From the NCBI GenBank assembly GCA_035651595.1, contig DASRFJ010000046.1, positions 1 through 9,169 of the forward strand: DNA of 9,169 nt. The letters run 5' to 3'. Each line of letters opens with the position of its first letter. Position 1 is the stretch's first letter. The position numbers were made by a program, and so were the translations under genes. Below the pieces are notes generated by a model. It was not told the DNA's origin. It searched no databases and saw nothing but the letters and a program-made list of their open reading frames with translations. Shown piece after piece: positions 1 through 6,700 of this stretch. This DNA comes from JAFARZ01 sp035651595. GTDB lineage: Bacteria > Actinomycetota > Actinomycetes > Streptosporangiales > Streptosporangiaceae.

Positions 1-1
1 C

Positions 2-724
2 CGCGAATTCACCATGCCCAACGACCGTCCGCACCCCGACAGTTACTCCCGGCCGTACTCAATGCACGGCCACGTCATCGACGCCGATGTCATCGCCCGG
101 GCCGCCGCGCTCGCCACCGCGTCCCGCACCACCTTGTTCCCCGTGCTGCTCTCCGCGTTTTACGTCCTGGCCCACCAGATCACCGGCGCGACCGACCTGA
201 CGATCCGCGCCTTCACCGCCGGCCGCGAAGTAGAAGAGTTCCACAACACCATGGGACTGTTCCTCAACCTCGTGCCCTTCCGCACCGACATCGCGGACTG
301 CACCACCTTCCGCGACATCGTCATGCGGACCAAGGAAACCTTCATCGACGCCATCGCGCACGAACTCCCCGTCAACGTCATCGAGCAGGCATTCCCCGAC
401 GTCGCCAAGTCCCGCGAGGACCTCAGCACCTCCCAGTTCATCATCTCGTGCGACGTGTCGCAGCTCGGCGATGACGTCATTTACCCCATCGCCGAAGGCG
501 CCCGCGAGATCGAAGTGCGCTGGCTCGACGAGGATGGCCACCGCGATATCCCCAGCGGCACGGTGTGGTTCGTTGACCTCCCGGCCGCCGGCACGCTGAA
601 CAGCGGCATCATGTTCAACCTCGACGAATTCGACGAGAGCACGGTCGCCGGCTGGGCCGCGGACCTCCAGCGGATCCTGACCGCCGCCGTCCGCGACCCT
701 GACCAGGACTGGAAGACCCTGTAA
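2..724 (+). CDS. Free-standing condensation-domain protein, 5'-partial (C-terminal part)
   Basis: The reading frame is open from the left edge (first full codon at position 2, 240 codons) to a TAA at 722-724, so the true start lies outside the window. The ATG at 14 has no visible ribosome site and falls where NRPS C domains have their mid-domain 'xxDRPxP' linker, so I treat it as internal. Counting from that ATG, C-domain landmarks are: TLFPVLLSAFYVLAHQITG at about 40-58 (second-lobe helix), MGLFLNLVPFRTD at 80-92 (C5, usually like IGFFVNT), HELPVNVI at 116-123 (weak C6), STSQFIIS at about 138-145 (very weak C7), and a C-domain-like ending, FNLDEFDEST to AAVRDPD, at 201-229. The protein stops there with no A or PCP domain following, so it appears to be a stand-alone C domain. 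The catalytic HHxxxDG would lie upstream of the window and cannot be checked. It converges with the NRPS gene. Possible roles are amide or ester formation, chain release, or an inactive relative; these are inferences. Confidence 0.8.
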   Translation, partial: REFTMPNDRPHPDSYSRPYSMHGHVIDADVIARAAALATASRTTLFPVLLSAFYVLAHQITGATDLTIRAFTAGREVEEFHNTMGLFLNLVPFRTDIADCTTFRDIVMRTKETFIDAIAHELPVNVIEQAFPDVAKSREDLSTSQFIISCDVSQLGDDVIYPIAEGAREIEVRWLDEDGHRDIPSGTVWFVDLPAAGTLNSGIMFNLDEFDESTVAGWAADLQRILTAAVRDPDQDWKTL

Positions 725-736
725 ACCCGGCCCCCG

Positions 737-3700
737 TCAGGTGTCTCGGTGGTCCACGTACCGCTCGATGGCACCGACGGACGGGTTGCTCATGAACGTC
801 CGCAGGCTGATCTTCACGCCGAACCGCTCGACTAGCCGGGCGACAAGCACCGCCGCGAGCAGGGAGTGCCCGCCGAGGTCGAAGAAGCTGTCGTCGACGC
901 CGACCTTGCCCAGGCCCAGCACCTGCGCGAACAGCTCGCACAGTTCATGCTCCCTGGCCGTGGCCGGCGCCAGGCCGCCGCCGGTTGCGTACTCGGGTGC
1001 GGGCAGCGCGCGCCGGTCCAGCTTCCCGTTCGCGTTCAGCGGCAGCGCATCGATCACCATGATGGCGGCGGGCACCATGTACCCGGGCAGCTTCAGCCCG
1101 CACGCGTCCCGCAACCCCGCCGGGTCCAGCACCGCACCGGCGGCCGGCACCACATACCCCGCCAGCCGTTTGTCTCCCGGCTGATCCTCCCGGACCGTGA
1201 CCGCCGCCTGGCTCACGCCGTCCAGCCCGGCCAGCACCGCCTCGATCTCGCCCAGCTCGATCCGGAACCCCCGCACCTTCACCTGATCGTCGACCCGGCC
1301 CAGGTACTCGAGCTGGCCAGTCATCGACCGGGGGGAACCGTCCCCCCGGACCCCCGCGGTCCACCGGGCCAGGTCCCCGGTCCGGTACATCCGCTCCCCC
1401 GGCTCGCCGAACGGGCAGGCTACGAACCGCTCGGCGGTCAGACCGGGCCGGTTCAGGTAACCGCGGGCCAGGCCCAGCCCCGCCAGGTACAGCTCCCCGG
1501 CCGCCCCCGGCGGCGCCAGGCCCAACCGCTCATCCAGGACATACGCGCGGATGTTCCACAGCGGGCGGCCGATTGGCGGCGCGGCCGCCGCGTCGCCGTC
1601 GTCCGGGACGACATAGGTCGTGGCGTATACCGTCGCTTCGGCCGGGCCGTAGATGTTCTCGATCCGCGCCCCGGGCACCGCCGCCCGGATCGCCGCGACG
1701 ACCGGTCCGGTCAGCGCTTCACCGCACAGCGCCACCACTTCCGCGTGAGCCCGCACCCCGGGCGTGGCGAGCACGTGCGCCAGCGCTGAGGGCACCGCGC
1801 TGATCAATGACCCGTGCCACGGCCCCGCCGTCCCCCGCTCGGCGAGGGCCAGCACGTTCGGCACCACCTCCAGGCAGCCGCCCGCCGCCAGCGTCCCGAA
1901 GATCTCGAACACGGACACGTCGAAACTCAGCGACGTCGACGCCAGCACCCGCGACAATTCGGCCCCGAACACCTCCGCCGCCCAGCAGGCCAGCGACACC
2001 GCGCCCGCGTGCTCGACCATGATTCCCTTGGGCCGGCCGGTCGATCCCGACGTGAAGATCACGTACGCCACGTCCCGCGGCCCCGCCGTCCCGGGCAGGT
2101 TCTCCCCGTCCAACGGCGCCAGCAGCGCTGCCGTCGCCGGGTCGTCCAGCGGCACCAGCGGCAGCCCGTCCGGCAGCCCGGCGGCCACCGCCGCCGTGGT
2201 GAGCACGGCGACCGGAGCGGACTCGGCGAGCATGTACGCGATCCGGTCCGCCGGATACGCCGGATCGACCGGGACATAAGCGGCGCCGGACTTGAGCACG
2301 GCGAGGATGGCGACGATGACGTCCGGGGTGCGCGGCATGGCGATGGCGGCGAAGCGCCCGGGACCCGCGCCGAGCGTGACCAGGTGCCGGGCCAGCCGGC
2401 TGGCCCGCTCGTTCAGCTCGCCATAGGTCAGCTCGGTGCCGCCGCCGACGACGGCGGGGGCGTCCGGGGTGCGCGCGGCCTGCTGCTCGAACAGCGCGGA
2501 CAAGGTGACCGGCGGCACCGGCCGGGCGGTGTCGTTCCAGTCGACCAGCAGGTTGTGCCGTTCGTCGGCGCTCAGCACGTCGAGCTGGCTGATGCCGCGG
2601 CCGGGTTCGCGGGCGGCCTGGCGCAGCAGCCGGGTCAGCCGGTCGCCGAGGCGCCGCACGGTGGCCTCGTCGAACAGGTCGGTGGCGTACTCGAAGGACG
2701 CCTGGATCCCGGCTGGGGCGCCGCCGTCATCGCGGCGCTGGCGGGCGCCCAGGACCAGGTCGAACCTCGCGGTGACGGTGGGTACCGGCTCGGCCAGGAC
2801 CCGCAGCCCGGGCAGCTGCCATTCGTCTGGGATGAGCTCTTCGCCGAGCATGACCTGGAACAGCGGGTGCCGGGACGCGGAGCGCTCCGGGTTGAGCGTC
2901 TCGACCAGCCGCTCGAACGGCAGATCCTGACGCGCCTGGGCGGACAGCACGGTCTCCCGGACCCGGCCGAGCAGCTCGGCGAAACTCGGGTCCCCGGACA
3001 GGTCCGCGCGGAACACCATCGTGTTCACGAAGTAGCCGACCAGGTCGTGCACCGCCTCGTCGGTCCGCCCGGCCACCGGCGCGCCGAGCGGGATGTCCGT
3101 CCCGGCACCCATCCGCGACAGCAGCGCGGCCAGGCCGGCGTGCAGGATCATGAACAGGGTGGCCTGATGCTCACGAGCCAGGTCCTCCAGCGCGGCGTGC
3201 AAGCCCGCGTCCGCGAGCTGCCACAGCATCAGGCTGCCGCGCCGGGACGCCTCCGCCGGGCGCGGCCGGTCGAATGGCAAAGCCAGTTCGTCGGGCAGCC
3301 CCGCCAGTGCCTGCCGCCAGTACCGCACCTGCTCGGCCAGTACCCCTCGCTCCCCGTCCGTGCCGCCGAGCAGGTCCCGCTGCCACAGCGCGTAGTCGGC
3401 GTACTGCACCGGCAGCGGCGCCCAGCGGGGGGCCCGGCCCTGACGGCGGGCCAGGTACGCCTCGGCCAGGTCCGACAGCAGCAACCGGAGCGACCAGCCG
3501 TCCGCGGCCGTGTGGTGGCACAGCAGCACCAGCACGTGCTCTTCGGCGGTGCGGCTGATCAGCGATGCGCGGAACGGCAGTTCCGCGGCCAGGTCGAACT
3601 CGTACCCGGCCGCCGCCGCGACCAGTTCTGCCATTTCTTCCGAACGGGCGGTGGTGATTGTGACCGGAACCGTGGCTTCCCCAGCGGGGACGACGTGCTG

Positions 3701-6700
3701 GTACGGCTGGCCGTCCGCGACCGGGAACATCGTGCGCAGCGGCTCGTGCCGGGCGAGCACGTCGCCCAGCGCGCCGAGCAACGCGACGACGTCCAGCGGC
3801 CCGCTCAGCCGCCACGCCAGCGGCAGGTTATGCACCGTGTTCGGCCCGTAGAACTGTTCCAGGAACCACAGCCGCTGCTGCGCGAACGACAACGGCAGCC
3901 GGTCCGGCCGCGGCACCGGGATCAGCGGCGGCCTGGCCGCCGCCGCACCGTCCAGCACCCCGGCCAGCGACGCCGCCGTCGGGTGCTCGAACACCGCGCG
4001 GACCGGCAGTTCGACGCCGAGCGCCACCCGGATCCGGGAGACCAGCCGCGTCGCCAGCAGCGAGTGGCCGCCGAGGTCGAAGAAGCTGTCCTCGACGCCG
4101 ACCCGGTCCAGGCCGAGCACCTGCGCGAACACCTCGCACAGCGCCTGCTCCTGCGGGGTCTCCGGCGCCCGGCTCGTGCTCGTGGCGTATTCCGGGGCAG
4201 GCAGCGCCCGCCGGTCCAGCTTCCCGTTCGCGCTGAGCGGCAGCGCGTCGAGCACCATGATCACGGCCGGCACCATGTAGCCGGGCAGCAGCCGCCCGCA
4301 CGCCTCCCGCAACCTCGCCGGATCCAGCACCGCCCCGGCGGCCGGCACCACGTAGCCGGCGAGCCGCTTGTCCCCCGGCTGGTCCTCCCGCACCGTCACC
4401 GCCGCCTGGCCCACGCCGTCCAGCCCGGCCAGCACCGCCTCGATCTCGCCCAGCTCGATCCGGAACCCCCGCACCTTCACCTGATCGTCGACCCGGCCCA
4501 GGTACTCAAGCTGGCCAGCGTTCCACCGCGCGAGGTCCCCGGTCCGGTACATCCGCTCCCCCCGGGGGGTCCGGGGGGCGGTCCCCCCGGTCTGAGACTG
4601 CCCGAACGGGCATGCCACGAACCGCTCCGCGGTCAGCCCCGGCCGCCCCAGGTACCCCCGTGCCAGGCCTGCCCCCGCCACGTACAGCTCCCCCGCCACG
4701 CCCGGCGGCACCAGACCCAGCCGGTCATCCAGCACGTACACCCGGGTGTTCCAGGCCGGGCGGCCGATCGGCACGACCACGTCCGGGACCGGGTCATCCG
4801 GGCCGATCTGGTGGTCGAGGCAGCTCACCGTGGCCTCGGTCGGCCCGTAGGAGTTGATCAGAGCCAGACCGGGATGGCGCTGCCGCCATTCGCGCAGCAG
4901 CGCGGCGGGCACGGCCTCCCCGCCGACCATCAGCTGGCCCGCGGGCACGCAGCTCGCGGGCAGCCGGGCGAGCAGGGGGAGGTGGCTGGGCGTCGCCTTC
5001 AGGAACGTGAAACCGCCGGCCGCGGCGGCCAGCGCGGGCAGTTCCTCGTCCACCGCGCCGAGGCACAGCAGACCGCCGGAAAGCAGGGTGCCGTACAGCC
5101 CGGTGACGCTCCCGTCGAACGAAACGGGAGTGATCACCGCGGTCCGGCCGGCCAGCTGCGGGTATGCCTGCCCGCACCGGGCCAGGTAGTTCGCCAGGCT
5201 GGCATGGGTGACCGTCACCCCCTTGGGGCGGCCGGTCGACCCCGAGGTGTAGATCACATACGCCGGATTGGCCGGCCGCAGCGGCTCACGGCGCTCATCG
5301 TCACCGACATTCCCGGCGGGATAACGGGAGATCACGTCGGCAGCCACGGGCCCGTCCAGGACGATCTCCGCCTGGGTGTCAGCCAGCATGAACCCGATCC
5401 GGTCCGCCGGATACGCCGGATCCACCGGGACGTAGGCGGCACCGGACTTGAGCACGGCGAGCAGGGCGACGATCATGTCCGGGGAGCGGGGCATGGCGAT
5501 GGCGACCAGCCGCTCGGGGCCGGCGCCGAGCGTGATCAGGTGCCGGGCCAGCCGGTTGGCCTGCTGGTTCAGCTCGCCGTAGGTCAGCCCGCCGGCGGCG
5601 GAAAGCACCGCGGGGGCGGCCGGGGTGCGGGCGGCTTGCCGCTCGAACAGCTCCGGCACGGTGGCCGCCGGCCCGGGGTGGGCAGTGTCGTTCCAGTCCC
5701 GAAGCAGGGCACGTCGTTCCGCGTCAGTCAGGACATCAAGCTGGCTGACGCGGCGACCTGGATCCGCGACGGCCTGCCGCAACAACCGGGTCAGCCGGCC
5801 GGCCAGCTCCCGCGCGGTGCCCGGATCGAACAGGTCCAGGGCGTACTCCAGGAACGCGCTGATCCCCGCCGGGGCGCCCGCGGCGTCGCGATCCTGCTGG
5901 AACCCCAGGGTCAGGTCGAACTTGGCGGCGACGTCGGGGACCGGCTCGGCCGTGATCCGCAGCCCGGGCAGCGCCCAGTCCACGGCGCCGATGTCCTCGT
6001 CGGCGAGCATGACCTGGAACAGCGGGTGCCGGGACGGGGAGCGCTCCGGGTTCAGCACCTCGACCAGCCGTTCGAACGGGACATCCTGGCGTGCCTGCGC
6101 GGACAGCACGGTCTCCCGGACCCGGCCGAGCAGCTCGCCGAAGCTCGGGTCCCCGGACAGGTCCGCGCGGAGCACCAGCGTGTTCACGAAGAATCCGACC
6201 AGATCGTGCACCGCCTCGTCGCTCCGTCCCGCGGCCGGGGCGCCGAGCGGGATATCGGTCCCCGCGCCCATCCGGGACAGCAGCGCGGCGAGCCCCGCGT
6301 GCACGGTCATGAACAGCGTCGCCTGATGCGCACGAGCCAGCTCTGTCAGCGCGGCGTGCAGGTCGGGGTCGGCCAGCTCGAACCGGATCTGGCCGCCGCG
6401 CCGGGACGGCTGCGCGGGGCGCGGCCGGTCGAACGGCAGCGCCAGCTCCTCGGGCAGCCCGGCCAGCGCCCGCTCCCAGTACTCGACCTGCCCGGCCAGC
6501 ACCCCGCCGAGCAGGTCCTGCTGCCACAGCGCGTAGTCGGCGTACTGCACCGGCAGCGGCGCCCAGCCCGGCGCCCTGCCCGCACGCCGGGCCGCATACG
6601 CCGTCCGCAGGTCGGTCATGAGCACCTGCATGGACCACCCGTCGCTGGCGATGTGGTGGCACAGCAGGAGCAGCACATGCTCCCGGTTCGCGAGGGTGAA

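Larger units (their letters stand above)
998..2515 (-). other. Adenylation domain A3 of the NRPS, with a 12-codon insertion
   Basis: Approximate residues 2113-2618. Cores: FTSGSTGRPKG at 2266-2276, NIYGPAE at 2399-2405 (the usual GPTE has Ala in place of Thr), YRTGDL at 2489-2494, DDQVKVRGFRIELGE, and K2610. Pocket residues by alignment to GrsA: D2311, V2312, F2315, S2351, A2374, C2376, I2400, V2408, Y2409, K2610, i.e. DVFSACIVYK. The F at position 239 and Y at 331 are loosely reminiscent of codes for small residues such as Ala or Gly, but this is a guess. Between A7 and A8, A2 reads ARWNAG-QLEYLGR, while A3 has 12 extra residues (VRGDGSPRSMTG, 2501-2512) before QLEYLGR. This insertion overlaps the palindrome at 1328-1349. 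It lies close to the hinge between the large and small subdomains, so it could affect dynamics or be a tolerated loop. Confidence 0.9.
4196..5668 (-). other. Adenylation domain A2 of the NRPS, with an 11-codon insertion
   Basis: Approximate residues 1062-1552. Cores: YTSGSTGRPKG at 1201-1211, NSYGPTE at 1333-1339, YRTGDL at 1435-1440, DDQVKVRGFRIELGE at 1455-1469 and K1544. Pocket residues by alignment to GrsA: D1246, G1247, T1250, K1285, M1308, G1310, S1334, V1342, S1343, K1544, i.e. DGTKMGSVSK. The local FLKATPSHLPLL segment with lysine at the GrsA-278 position recalls the Asp/Asn-activating group (DLTKxGxxGK), but G1247 and the two serines depart from it. An Asx-like or other polar substrate is a low-confidence guess. 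Between the A6 and A7 cores, A1 and A3 read FG-EPG-ERMY, while A2 has 14 residues (1418-1431) in place of EPG. This extra stretch is encoded by a G/C palindrome at 4558-4590. It is rich in Gly, Pro, Thr and Arg, so it is probably a surface loop. Confidence 0.9.

Noticed and set aside
722..739. A terminator between the convergent stops
   Set aside because: Only 12 bases separate the stop codons, and I see no stem-loop there. Any terminator would have to lie inside the coding regions.
3340..3365. The six-residue TDGERG insertion in the module 3 C domain as another element copy
   Set aside because: The DNA has no palindrome or six-base G/C runs, and this loop varies in length in many C domains.
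3425..3441. Another G-run/C-run stretch that might be a third copy of the palindromic element
   Set aside because: It lacks the paired CCGGGGGG and CCCCCCGG arms and the ACCG loop. It encodes the conserved RAPRWAPLP loop without a palindrome-associated insertion.
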